Part shown: positions 36,415 to 44,254 of the stretch, piece by piece | Layout of the letters: each line of letters starts with the position of its first letter | How positions within the stretch are numbered: the stretch's first letter is position 1 | Assembly: GCA_035288865.1 (NCBI GenBank) | Contig: DATDZA010000026.1 | Span: 9,547-73,546 of the forward strand | Reading direction: 5' to 3' | Source of the DNA: GCA-2688775 sp035288865 | Lineage (GTDB): Archaea > Nanobdellota > Nanobdellia > Woesearchaeales > GW2011-AR4 | DNA: 64,000 bases | The notes under the pieces: generated by a model | What the model was told of the DNA's origin: nothing | What the model saw: the letters and a program-made list of their open reading frames with translations, nothing else | The model's database searches: none | Translations under genes and position numbers: made by a program

Positions 36415-39216
36415 TCATCCAAATTTTCTTAGCACAAAGAAAATTATTAAAAATAAAGATATGAACCCTACTGGTATTATTGCAAGAAGTGGGCTCAATT
36501 TGTCACTTGCTTTTTGATAAGTTATGCCTGCCACTTTTTGTAAGTCAGCAACAACAGGTGCCGTCGTTATTAATTTAATTCCGCTTTTCGTATTGGCTAC
36601 AAAATCATTTGACATTGCATAGACTGTACTAAAACTTGCAATTTCCCCAGAATCCGGAAGCTTTACTAAGTATACTATAAACGGGCTGGGGTCAATTGCT
36701 GTAAACTCCCATATCAATGCCCTACCGTTCTGAAAAAATTTTAAAGTGTTGCTGGATTCATCGGCACCCACAACTGACCAGTCAGTAATTATTGCCCCTT
36801 CTGGCAAGAGCTCATTAATGATAACTTTTTCATTTTGCCTTACATTGTTTAAAGCAAGTCGTATCGGGACAAGTTGGCTGTAACCTGCTACACTTGGCAG
36901 ATCTCTAATTAACTCATTTGCCCAATTACCGGAAGATGGCTCACCTAGATTTTCGTTAGCTGATTCTAATGATTGTTCGGCTTGAAATGAATCCACAATA
37001 CTGGGTACTGCAAATCCGGAGCCTCCTGAGCCGCCAGATGATTGCGAAGAATCCTGATTTGTCCTTTCAGGAGCCGAGGGGCTTGCTGACGGCTCTTCTA
37101 TTTCTTCTGTAGGTTTTGGGATGTTACAAATACTTCCCTCATCAATTTCATTGTTGCAATTGTTGTCAATATTATCACATACCTCTGGAGAGGGTTTGCA
37201 TACCGGTACTGTTGGCTCGCACACATTCCCTTCGTCAATTTGCCCGTCGCAGTTGTTATCGGTGCCATCACATACCTCTGTCAAGGGAACACAAGCCTTT
37301 TTCGAGCTTGAACCGAGGGAGAACTTGGAAAAACCGTAACTCTCATTTACACATCCTTGATCTAAACAAACTTTGAAAATTGCGTTAGCCGGCGCAATCT
37401 GTCTGTACATTTCAATTATCCCCCCCTTGTCACACCCTTGAACTTTCAATTTCCCTTGTGATGACTCGTATTGTATGGTTCTACAGACTCCGGAAGATAC
37501 ATCGCTTGTAAGTGTGCAGAGCTCATTGTTGACGAAGCAGGATTGGGACAAAGAAGCAATTGATAAATCAGAATTTACAGAACACACATTCCCTTCGTCA
37601 ATTTGCCCATTGCAGTTATTATCTTTTTTATCGCATATCTCAATTAAAGGAGTGCAGGTACTTTGTGGTGAACATACGTTGTTTTCATCAGCCTGGTTAT
37701 TACAATTATTGTCCTTGCCGTCACAAATCTCATCTGCAGGTAAGCAGCTAGGCGGAGTTTGGCAAATATTGTTTTCATCAATTTGTCCGTTGCAATTATT
37801 GTCTATTCCGTCACAAGTTTCGGTTGCTGGTACGCATGGATTAGGCAAGGAATTGGTATTTGTAAAAACACTTGAGTCTCTTCCTATTCCAAATCCTAGG
37901 GCTCGTACAGCAAACGCTTTGGTATAGATACCATAACAGGGTTCATTGTCCCAGACATTAGATTTATAGTGTTTTAGTGCGTTATCAAGCGTTGGCTGGA
38001 ACAACGCTGTATTGTAGCCAGATTCAAACAATGCTTGGAGCCCTTGGTAATAATAACCGCCTATTGCAGATGATGCCGCACTTCCATCGCTATTGTATTG
38101 CAAAACTACACTATTACTATTGGAGCCGTACTTGTCTCCCCATATTTTACAGTAGTTGTCAAGACCGGGAAGTTGAAAGTTAATTAGCTTTGCATAATAA
38201 TTGGCCTGACACATTCCCAGTGCCCTCGGGGCATCAGCGAAATCCCACCGGTCCGGACTGCAGGTATTTGTACAGAGAGCTTTAGGAACCGGACCGGAAA
38301 GGTCCCATTTAAAGCTTCTTCCTGGAGGCACACTAAATTTTACGCCATCAAATTTTGCCGCCTGAAGATAATTAAGAGTTAGGTGCCTTGAAACATCGCA
38401 ATATTTTTGATTTGAAGTTTGCTTGCATGCCATAAGCATAGCAATAATAGCATCGGCATAATATCCGGTGTACCCATAGTCAGTGCTTGCCAGACCACCT
38501 TTTTTAGCCTGAGAGCCAGCTGCAAGCCAATAACAAATATCCCCATATCCAAGGTCGCTGTTCCTGCAATTCTGATCAATTTCATACGAAAGCATGTCAG
38601 AAGAAAGCTGATTTGCGAGCGCCAGGTAACTATTTTTGCTGTCAGAATTTAAGAAATATTGATTATTTGCTGCAGTATAGAGTGCAATTATAATTCTTGC
38701 GGTAGCATCTGAGGCAGTATCACAGTTGCCGTTGACGCCGGATTTGCAAGGCTCTAATGAATTTGCATTTCTATAAATTCGCCATGCAGGAATGCTTCCA
38801 AAATTACTCTTTATTGAGCCTACAGTATTATAGAATTGATCCATTCTCTGTTGGTTTTTAGACATGGAAACAAGTATTCCAACTTGGCTGAATTCATCAG
38901 TTACCATACAGTTATGTTCATAATCTATTACGGAGCCAGAGTTGCACCCTGAACCACTTTTAAGGTCGGCTAATTCACATTTTGAGCTGGATGAATACCA
39001 AGGTATCCACATTTTATTATCCACACTCGTTACAACCTTGTTGTTTGCAAACAAGGTATTAACCAGGTCTTCGTAGTTATCATTCCTGGATTTGGAATCA
39101 AATCCTATGCTATCCGGATTCATCAAGGATGCATGGGCATAACTTGCTAGCAGCACTATAATTAGTATCAAAACCACACTGTTTGTAAAAAAAGCCTTCT
39201 TTCCCATTTTTGGCAT
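36415..39216 (-). CDS. Membrane-anchored GH8-like exoprotein with MopE-type metal-binding repeats
   Basis: The product has 933 residues. Signal peptide 1-29; an alpha/alpha-barrel domain (about 50-455) has a divergent GH8 pattern: VTDEFSQVGILVSM with a candidate proton-donor Glu near 107 and CDTASDATARIIIALYTAA near 168. From about 459 come MopE-like repeats (CDGIDNNCNGQIDENN; five copies in two blocks) that bind calcium or copper in relatives, with one copy of the shared Cys domain between them (plus-strand 37285-37540). A Ser/Gly linker, a beta domain and a final span (about 905-927) complete it. It faces the operon convergently and probably acts on the same polymer. Confidence 0.75.
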   Translation of the reverse strand: MPKMGKKAFFTNSVVLILIIVLLASYAHASLMNPDSIGFDSKSRNDNYEDLVNTLFANNKVVTSVDNKMWIPWYSSSSKCELADLKSGSGCNSGSVIDYEHNCMVTDEFSQVGILVSMSKNQQRMDQFYNTVGSIKSNFGSIPAWRIYRNANSLEPCKSGVNGNCDTASDATARIIIALYTAANNQYFLNSDSKNSYLALANQLSSDMLSYEIDQNCRNSDLGYGDICYWLAAGSQAKKGGLASTDYGYTGYYADAIIAMLMACKQTSNQKYCDVSRHLTLNYLQAAKFDGVKFSVPPGRSFKWDLSGPVPKALCTNTCSPDRWDFADAPRALGMCQANYYAKLINFQLPGLDNYCKIWGDKYGSNSNSVVLQYNSDGSAASSAIGGYYYQGLQALFESGYNTALFQPTLDNALKHYKSNVWDNEPCYGIYTKAFAVRALGFGIGRDSSVFTNTNSLPNPCVPATETCDGIDNNCNGQIDENNICQTPPSCLPADEICDGKDNNCNNQADENNVCSPQSTCTPLIEICDKKDNNCNGQIDEGNVCSVNSDLSIASLSQSCFVNNELCTLTSDVSSGVCRTIQYESSQGKLKVQGCDKGGIIEMYRQIAPANAIFKVCLDQGCVNESYGFSKFSLGSSSKKACVPLTEVCDGTDNNCDGQIDEGNVCEPTVPVCKPSPEVCDNIDNNCNNEIDEGSICNIPKPTEEIEEPSASPSAPERTNQDSSQSSGGSGGSGFAVPSIVDSFQAEQSLESANENLGEPSSGNWANELIRDLPSVAGYSQLVPIRLALNNVRQNEKVIINELLPEGAIITDWSVVGADESSNTLKFFQNGRALIWEFTAIDPSPFIVYLVKLPDSGEIASFSTVYAMSNDFVANTKSGIKLITTAPVVADLQKVAGITYQKASDKLSPLLAIIPVGFISLFLIIFFVLRKFG

Positions 39217-39382
39217 GATAAATTGCGACTAGTATATATTAATATCGAAAGTGTTGAAAAAGGTATACTAGACTATAAAAGTTATACGCGTTATTTATAA
39301 ACATTTCTATTTTAGAACCCAAAGCCGAATAATTCACCATATATCTTTATAAACAAGTTATTGCTTTATAAGGTCGTTTACA
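39217..39382. promoter_or_regulatory. Divergent promoter region
   Basis: The spacer has CTAGTATA (39229-39236) and TATACTAG (39264-39271), an 8-bp inverted repeat 27 nt apart, near the start of the minus-strand exoprotein gene. For the plus strand, CTTTATAAAC (39349-39358) lies about 25 nt before the ATG at 39383, typical of a leaderless promoter. Confidence 0.4.
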
Positions 39383-39952
39383 ATGAAAAAAAGAGCCGAT
39401 TTTGATCGCGAGTTGAATGAATATATAAAAAAACAGCTAAAAAATGGGCACGATGAGAAATCAATCCGCAAAGTTATGCTTAAATGTGGGTATGATAAGC
39501 CAAGAATTGATTTTCTGTTTCAGAGACATTATACTGCTCAAAAGACACAAAAATATGCCTTGGCTGCAATGACAGTTGCTTTTTTGATAGTTTTTTCCTT
39601 AGTTTTTCCCATTCATAATAAATCCGACATAACTGCCCAGATTATTAAACAAGAACAATATCAGGCAAAGACTAATACTTCAAATAGCCCTCCGCTCTGG
39701 CAAGGCGAGAGTATTTTTTATATGAACACTTCCCTTACGCTAAATCTCAGTCAATTTTTTATAGACCCGGAAAGCGATAAGCTAATTTTTAACATAGCCT
39801 CGGAGCCGATTTTAAATGAGTCGATTAAAGGTAATATTGTAATCTTTGCGGACAATAATGGTACGTGGGATAACATATCCACCATTGTTACAGCTTATGA
39901 TGGGTGGAATCTGGTTACTAAAGAGATAAATATAGTTCATCAAAATAAATAA
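39383..39952 (+). CDS. Single-span membrane protein with cadherin/Ig-like outer domain
   Basis: The product has 189 residues. The N-terminal cytoplasmic part (about 8-48: ELNEYIKKQLKNGHDEKSIR) is a small helical domain often met at the N-terminus of DPANN membrane proteins; one span follows (about 57-76), then a beta domain starting SPPLWQG with DPESDKLIFNIAS, a cadherin-like 'DP(D/E)xD' strand pair. Probably leaderless. Function unknown; surface adhesion or scaffold is possible. Confidence 0.6.
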   Translation: MKKRADFDRELNEYIKKQLKNGHDEKSIRKVMLKCGYDKPRIDFLFQRHYTAQKTQKYALAAMTVAFLIVFSLVFPIHNKSDITAQIIKQEQYQAKTNTSNSPPLWQGESIFYMNTSLTLNLSQFFIDPESDKLIFNIASEPILNESIKGNIVIFADNNGTWDNISTIVTAYDGWNLVTKEINIVHQNK

Positions 39953-40015
39953 TCTGATTCTAAGATATTGCAGACATTACTGACTATTAAAGTTAATTAC
40001 AGGCGCTACAAAAAA

Positions 40016-40077
40016 TTAGTAAATAAATCTTACTTAAGCTTAGTGAATAAAAATCGTTACCACAATTTAGTAAATAA
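40016..40077 (+). repeat. Three direct repeats upstream of the GT2 (DPM1-like) promoter
   Basis: TTAGTAAATAA (40016-40026), TTAGTGAATAA (40040-40050) and TTAGTAAATAA (40067-40077) recur at 24- and 27-nt spacing, just upstream of the TATA-like GGTTTAAATAGG (about 40085-40096). The array suits a transcription-factor site for the following gene, though the sequence is AT-rich. Confidence 0.45.
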
Positions 40078-40127
40078 TAACCAAAGGTTTAAATAGGCAA
40101 ATCTATTCCCAATTATGGGGTAGTTTC

Positions 40128-40997
40128 ATGAAAGATGTTAGTAAATCGATTCCAAATAGCTCTAGTCTTAAGCAGGACACGAATTACAGGCTGCAAGCTT
40201 GTATTATACTTCCGACTTACAATGAGGCCGGGAATATAAAAAAGCTTCTTGATGAGATTTTTCTATGCGAAATTCTTCAGCCATATAAAAATAACAAGTT
40301 ATCTTTAAGCATTTTGATAGTGGATGACGGGTCTCCTGATGGGACTGCTGAAATTGTTAAAACGCACACTGAATTCAATAAGAAGGTCATCCTCCTTGAA
40401 AGATCAAAAAAACAAGGACTCGGATCTGCCTACGTGGCAGGAATGGAATATGCAATTAATAACCTAAAGCCAGACGTGGTTTTCGAGATGGATGCAGATT
40501 TATCTCATGATCCAAAAGACATATTTAAGATGCTTCTCCAGATAAAGAAAGGGTCAGATTTTGTTATTGGCTCAAGATACACTCTCGGAGGCTCAATTCC
40601 TAAAGAATGGGGAATACATAGAAAAATCATTAGCAAAGTTGCAAATACTTATGCCAGGTTAATGCTTGGAATTTGGTCAATACATGATTGCACTGGCGGA
40701 TTTAGGGCGATAAGAGTTTCATCGCTGGAAAAAGTTAACCTAAGTTCTTTGAATGTGAGGGGTTATGCATTCCAGATTTCTCTTCTTAATGCTATGATTC
40801 AGAATAACTGCAGTATAAGCGAAGTGCCAATTTCATTTCGGGATAGGACTGAAGGTTCCAGCAAGATGAGACTAAGAGATATAACGGAAGTGGGTACTTT
40901 AGTGCTCCGTTTGGGACTGCAAAAACAACTTACACTTATGGACTTTACAAAGAATAAGAATTCAGGACCCACACCACAAACATTTACAAATGACTAA
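40128..40997 (+). CDS. Dolichyl-phosphate mannose/glucose synthase-like GT2
   Basis: The product has 289 residues. The GT2 fold is complete: CIILPTYNEAGNIKKLL, ILIVDDGSPDGTAEI (near 65), the DAD of EMDADLSHDP (near 122), and GSRYTLGGSIPKEWGIHRK, which is specific for DPM1/polyprenyl-phosphate hexosyltransferases. There are no C-terminal spans, as in soluble DPM1. It transfers mannose or glucose from an NDP-sugar to a polyprenyl phosphate at the inner membrane face, feeding protein N-glycosylation or glycan assembly. A polar 15-residue tail is extra. Confidence 0.9.
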   Translation: MKDVSKSIPNSSSLKQDTNYRLQACIILPTYNEAGNIKKLLDEIFLCEILQPYKNNKLSLSILIVDDGSPDGTAEIVKTHTEFNKKVILLERSKKQGLGSAYVAGMEYAINNLKPDVVFEMDADLSHDPKDIFKMLLQIKKGSDFVIGSRYTLGGSIPKEWGIHRKIISKVANTYARLMLGIWSIHDCTGGFRAIRVSSLEKVNLSSLNVRGYAFQISLLNAMIQNNCSISEVPISFRDRTEGSSKMRLRDITEVGTLVLRLGLQKQLTLMDFTKNKNSGPTPQTFTND

Positions 40998-41080
40998 TTC
41001 TATTTATTGACATAAATATATTAAAACAACTATTTATGCATCGATATTATTTATGGAAAATTTTCCTTCGCAGACAATAA

Positions 41081-41278
41081 TTGGCTTTCAATGAACTGAG
41101 TGCAGCTTGTGTAGGTATTTCATATCCAATACCTTTTGTGGTGTTGATTCTATTCGTTTCGAATTTTCTGGCTTTAAATCTGACAGTTGCTGCCGGTTCA
41201 AATCATGCGCCAGTTTTGGACAATCAATTACGTTCTAATTGTTATTTAATACAAAAGACAAAACAAAAACATTTTTAA
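41081..41278 (+). pseudogene. Probable remnant of a secreted Ig/cadherin-like protein gene
   Basis: Sixty-five codons from a TTG start include a signal-peptide-like stretch (VVLILFVSNFLALNLTVAAG) followed by SNHAPVLDNQ, a typical first strand of archaeal cadherin/Ig-like surface domains. After that the frame ends in unrelated residues. This looks like the 5' end of a truncated exoprotein gene; a short genuine peptide is the alternative. Confidence 0.35.
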
Positions 41279-41294
41279 ATAGCCATCATATCCT

Positions 41295-41345
41295 GCAGTC
41301 TGTGCTAACCTTAGTTAGCCGTTCTGACACCGCAAGGTGTGGAAG
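41295..41345 (+). ncRNA. Possible structured RNA with two hairpins
   Basis: GCTAAC-CTTA-GTTAGC (41304-41319) is a perfect 6-bp hairpin; ACACC-GCAA-GGTGT (41327-41340) is a perfect 5-bp hairpin closed by a GNRA tetraloop. A TATA-like TTTTTAAATAG lies about 25 nt upstream (41270-41281). The segment is clearly richer in G and C than its surroundings. It could be a small RNA or the leader of the eS19 transcript; orientation is inferred from the TATA-like box. Confidence 0.38.
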
Positions 41346-41467
41346 AAAAGATTTGAGTTTGTATTTGAATTAAAGATTAGAAAAATTTGTGTAAAATATA
41401 TTATCTGTTATTCACATTAGAAAATTAAGATTTTAAAAAAATAGAATAAATAATTTCAAAGCCAAAA

Positions 41468-42007
41468 ATGACAACAATGTATGATGTGGAATCACAGGAA
41501 CTAATTTTGAAAGCGGCTGAAGAGCTGAAAAAAATCCCCGATGTAAAGCCGCCGGTATGGGCCCCTTATGTCAAGACTGGAATGCATAAGCAAAGGCCGC
41601 CTGTAAGTGCTGACTGGTGGTATGTGCGAGTTGCATCTGTCTTGAGAACTGTTTATAGATTAGGGCCGGTAGGAACGCAAAAACTCAGGACAAAATACGG
41701 CGGTAAGAAAAATAATGGGGTAAAGCAAGAGCATTTCTATAAAGGTTCTGGTAATATTTTAAGAAAATCACTGCAGCAGCTTGAAAAAGCCGGCTTCCTT
41801 AAGCAGGCAGAAAAAGGGATACATAAGGGAAGAGTAGTTACGCCAAAAGGGAGGGCGTTTTTGGATAAAATAGCAACCCAGATTCTTGGAAAGGTGCCAA
41901 GACGGGAAGCTAAAGCAGAATCAAGAGCTGTTGAAAAAACTGAATTAAAAAAAGAAATTGTTGAAGTCCATCACGAACAGAAAGCTGTTGAGAATAAAAA
42001 ACAATAG
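41468..42007 (+). CDS. rps19e: Ribosomal protein eS19 with charged C-terminal extension
   Basis: The product has 179 residues. The N-terminal MTTMYDVESQELILKAAEEL and the PPVSADWWYVRVASVLRTVY core are diagnostic of eS19, a small-subunit head protein needed for pre-rRNA maturation. The core ends near residue 145; the extra ~35 residues are rich in Glu and Lys and are absent in most archaeal eS19. It starts the eS19-PDCD5-eL39-eL31 block. Confidence 0.94.
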   Translation: MTTMYDVESQELILKAAEELKKIPDVKPPVWAPYVKTGMHKQRPPVSADWWYVRVASVLRTVYRLGPVGTQKLRTKYGGKKNNGVKQEHFYKGSGNILRKSLQQLEKAGFLKQAEKGIHKGRVVTPKGRAFLDKIATQILGKVPRREAKAESRAVEKTELKKEIVEVHHEQKAVENKKQ

Positions 42008-42039
42008 AATATTATTTAAAAAAATTTAAATCATACCAA

Positions 42040-42375
42040 ATGCCAACTCTGGATGACGTGAGAAAAAAAAAATTTGAAGAACTGGTGCGTTTGCAGCAGC
42101 AAAAAGGAAGCCAGCAGTCCGACGAGCAGTCGCAAATCCAGCAGCAGATTGAGCAGATGGAATCTGTTGTGAAAAAGTTTTTCACGAAAGACGCATTGGA
42201 AAGATACGGAAATTTGAAAGCAGCGCATCAGGAAAAATCAATTCAATTGCTAGTTGTTTTATTTCAGGCAATACAAAAAGGGCAAGTTCAGGGTAAGATT
42301 GAAGATGATTTGCTAAAAAAAATCTTGCAACAGATGACACCTGAGAAAAAGGATTTTAAAATCAGCAGAGTCTAG
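42040..42375 (+). CDS. PDCD5/TFAR19-family DNA-binding protein
   Basis: The product has 111 residues. The helical PDCD5 core is visible: QQQIEQMESVVKKFFTKDALERYGNLKAA and the C-terminal IEDDLLKKIL region. The N-terminus is Gln-rich. In archaea this small basic protein is encoded between eS19 and eL39, as here. Its role (nucleic-acid binding, possibly chaperone-like) is not settled. Confidence 0.9.
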   Translation: MPTLDDVRKKKFEELVRLQQQKGSQQSDEQSQIQQQIEQMESVVKKFFTKDALERYGNLKAAHQEKSIQLLVVLFQAIQKGQVQGKIEDDLLKKILQQMTPEKKDFKISRV

Positions 42376-42397
42376 AATTCAATTTGGAAAAACAAAA

Positions 42398-42571
42398 ATG
42401 GCAAGATACAAGCACCCAAGCAGGAAAAAAAGGTTAGCAAAGTTTAGAAAGCAGACTCGATGGGCCCCTTTCTGGACAGTGCAAAAAATTTATGGAAAAA
42501 CACGAAGAGTTCATCCAGGCCGACATACGAAATTAAAAAGAAACTGGAGAAGAAACAAGAATAAGGCGTAA
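42398..42571 (+). CDS. rpl39e: Ribosomal protein eL39
   Basis: A 57-residue, very basic protein lining the exit tunnel of the large subunit. RKKRLAKFRKQTRWAPFWTV and the C-terminal KLKRNWRRNK match eL39 (usually ~51 residues); the extra residues are in the middle loop. It fits between PDCD5 and eL31 in the standard archaeal order, 2 nt before the eL31 ATG. Confidence 0.92.
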   Translation: MARYKHPSRKKRLAKFRKQTRWAPFWTVQKIYGKTRRVHPGRHTKLKRNWRRNKNKA

Positions 42572-42573
42572 AA

Positions 42574-43134
42574 ATGGCAAAAAAGAAAGAAGAAGCACCG
42601 AAAATTGTACTCGAAAGAAATTATAACATTCCGCTTAGAATCGCGACTTTGAAGAGCCCATTTCACAAGAAGGCAAAAAAAGCAATTTCAACAGTCAAAA
42701 TATTTATTGCCAAGCACATGAAAACCACGGATGTTAAAATCGGCCAATATCTTAATCTAAAAATCTGGGAGCACGGCATGAGAAACCCCCCCAATATGGT
42801 TAAAATTACTGCGACAAAAGACGACAAAGGTGTTGTATTTGTTGAATTGGTTGGAGCGCCAAAGCCGCAGCCCAAAGTGGAAGAAACAAAGAAATCCGGA
42901 AAGAAAGAATCAAAATCAGAAAGAAAAATTGAAGCTGAATTCAAGGAGATTAAAGAAGAAAAATTAGAAAAACAAGTTAAAGCAGCTAAAGAAGAAAAAG
43001 CAGAGGAAGCGAAGGATATTGAAAAAGAAGAAATAAAAGAAATGCAGAAAGAGCACCCCCAACAGCAACCCCCTAAAGCTCCGCCAGAAACAAAATTCCA
43101 GCAGCAGCACCAGACGGCGCCTAAAAGTTTATAA
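42574..43134 (+). CDS. rpl31e: Ribosomal protein eL31 with long acidic/basic tail
   Basis: The first ~95 residues are standard eL31 (VLERNYNIPLR, KIFIAKHMKTTDVKIGQYLN, KIWEHGMRNPP), a protein near the tunnel exit. The remaining ~90 residues form a low-complexity Lys/Glu-rich, then Gln/Pro-rich tail, doubling the normal length. The usual downstream archaeal neighbours eIF6 and L18a are missing; Cbf5 follows instead. Confidence 0.93.
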   Translation: MAKKKEEAPKIVLERNYNIPLRIATLKSPFHKKAKKAISTVKIFIAKHMKTTDVKIGQYLNLKIWEHGMRNPPNMVKITATKDDKGVVFVELVGAPKPQPKVEETKKSGKKESKSERKIEAEFKEIKEEKLEKQVKAAKEEKAEEAKDIEKEEIKEMQKEHPQQQPPKAPPETKFQQQHQTAPKSL

Positions 43135-43190
43135 GATAATTATTATTTTCCATTGCGATGAATAGTTCCCAGCCGGCTTAAACAAATACC

Positions 43191-43202
43191 TTTATTAAAT
43201 CA
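43191..43202 (+). promoter_or_regulatory. TATA-like box before cbf5, leaderless
   Basis: CTTTATTAAATC ends about 20-25 nt before the cbf5 ATG at 43221 and no GGTGA site is present, so cbf5 probably has its own leaderless transcript. Confidence 0.4.
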
Positions 43203-43220
43203 TTTAATTTTTCTTCTGTT

Positions 43221-44204
43221 ATGGAATCTTTATTGCCATTTGAAAAAATAAAAAGAAAAATTTTATTAAGAAAAGAAGCTGAAACGGACTACAAAATCGG
43301 CTGCAACCCATCAGAAAGAAAAACAGAAGATATAATTAATTATGGCATCGTAAATATCGACAAGCCAAAAGGGCCTACTTCCCACCAGGTCTCTGATTAC
43401 GTGCAGAAAATTCTTCATATAAATAAGTCCGGCCATTCCGGAACTTTAGACCCGGCAGTTACTGGTGTATTGCCCGTTGCATTAGGCAGAGGCACGAGAA
43501 TAGTTCAGGGATTACTGACCGCAGGAAAAGAATATGTTGCAATAATGCATCTGCATAAAGAAGTTGAAGAAAAACTTCTAAAAGAAACAATACAAAAACA
43601 TTTCATTGGCAAAATTATGCAGTTGCCGCCGATAAAAAGTTCCGTGAAAAGGCAGCTGAGGCCAAGAACAATTTATTATTTGGATATTCTGGAAATTGAT
43701 GGAAATGATGTAATGTTTAAAATTGGTAGCGAGGCTGGAACTTATATCCGGAAACTAATACATGATCTCGGGCAAAAATTAAAAGTTGGCGCGCACATGG
43801 CTGAATTAAGGAGGACAAAAGCCGGCCCTTTTGATGAATCGACGCTTTTTCCCATGCAGGAATTAATTGATGCTTACTATTACTGGAAAGAAGAGCAGAA
43901 TGACAAGTTTATAAGAAAGGCAATTCAGCCGATTGAAGCCGGGGCGAAACATCTTCCCAAAATCTGGGTTTTTGACACGACAGTTGAAAGCTTGTGCCAC
44001 GGTACAGACCTGAAAGTTCCGGGAATCGGCAAATTAAACAGCCAAATAATCAAAAATGATAAAATTGCAATCATGACTTTGAAAGAAGAATTAATTGCAC
44101 TAGGAACATCGCAAATGAGTTCTGAAGAAATGTTGGGAGAGAAAGGATTGGCAGTCAGGACAGAAAAAGTTTTCATGCAGCCGGGAACTTATAAAATCAA
44201 CTAG
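43221..44204 (+). CDS. cbf5: Cbf5/TruB-family tRNA and rRNA pseudouridine synthase
   Basis: The product has 327 residues. VNIDKPKGPTSHQVSDYV and GHSGTLDPAVTGVLPVALG (catalytic Asp in the GTLDP motif) define the TruB-like domain; the C-terminal PUA domain (about 245-325; IGKLNSQIIKNDKIAIMT) follows. It is the catalytic subunit of H/ACA ribonucleoproteins and also makes tRNA Psi55. Its presence predicts H/ACA guide RNAs in the genome. Confidence 0.95.
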   Translation: MESLLPFEKIKRKILLRKEAETDYKIGCNPSERKTEDIINYGIVNIDKPKGPTSHQVSDYVQKILHINKSGHSGTLDPAVTGVLPVALGRGTRIVQGLLTAGKEYVAIMHLHKEVEEKLLKETIQKHFIGKIMQLPPIKSSVKRQLRPRTIYYLDILEIDGNDVMFKIGSEAGTYIRKLIHDLGQKLKVGAHMAELRRTKAGPFDESTLFPMQELIDAYYYWKEEQNDKFIRKAIQPIEAGAKHLPKIWVFDTTVESLCHGTDLKVPGIGKLNSQIIKNDKIAIMTLKEELIALGTSQMSSEEMLGEKGLAVRTEKVFMQPGTYKIN

Positions 44205-44222
44205 GCATTTCTAAAACAATTA

Positions 44223-44233
44223 AATTTATAAAG
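44223..44233 (+). promoter_or_regulatory. TATA-like box, leaderless promoter
   Basis: AATTTATAAAG lies about 25 nt before the ATG at 44255; no ribosome site is seen, so the phosphoesterase mRNA is probably leaderless. Confidence 0.45.
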
Positions 44234-44254
44234 TAACTACTATTAAGTGGATAT

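Larger units (their letters stand above)
40998..41467. other. Intergenic region before the ribosomal gene block
   Basis: The 470-nt stretch contains a short gene remnant (41081-41278) and a compact segment with two perfect hairpins (41304-41340), both listed separately. The remainder up to the eS19 ATG is A/T-rich with no further signals that I can name. Confidence 0.45.

Noticed and set aside
37116..37927. Plus-strand frames antisense to the MopE-type repeats
   Set aside because: They mirror the repetitive coding on the minus strand and have no promoter or ribosome site.
41186..41205. GGTTCAAATC resembling a tRNA T-loop
   Set aside because: The flanking bases do not form a T-stem and no acceptor or anticodon arms are found.
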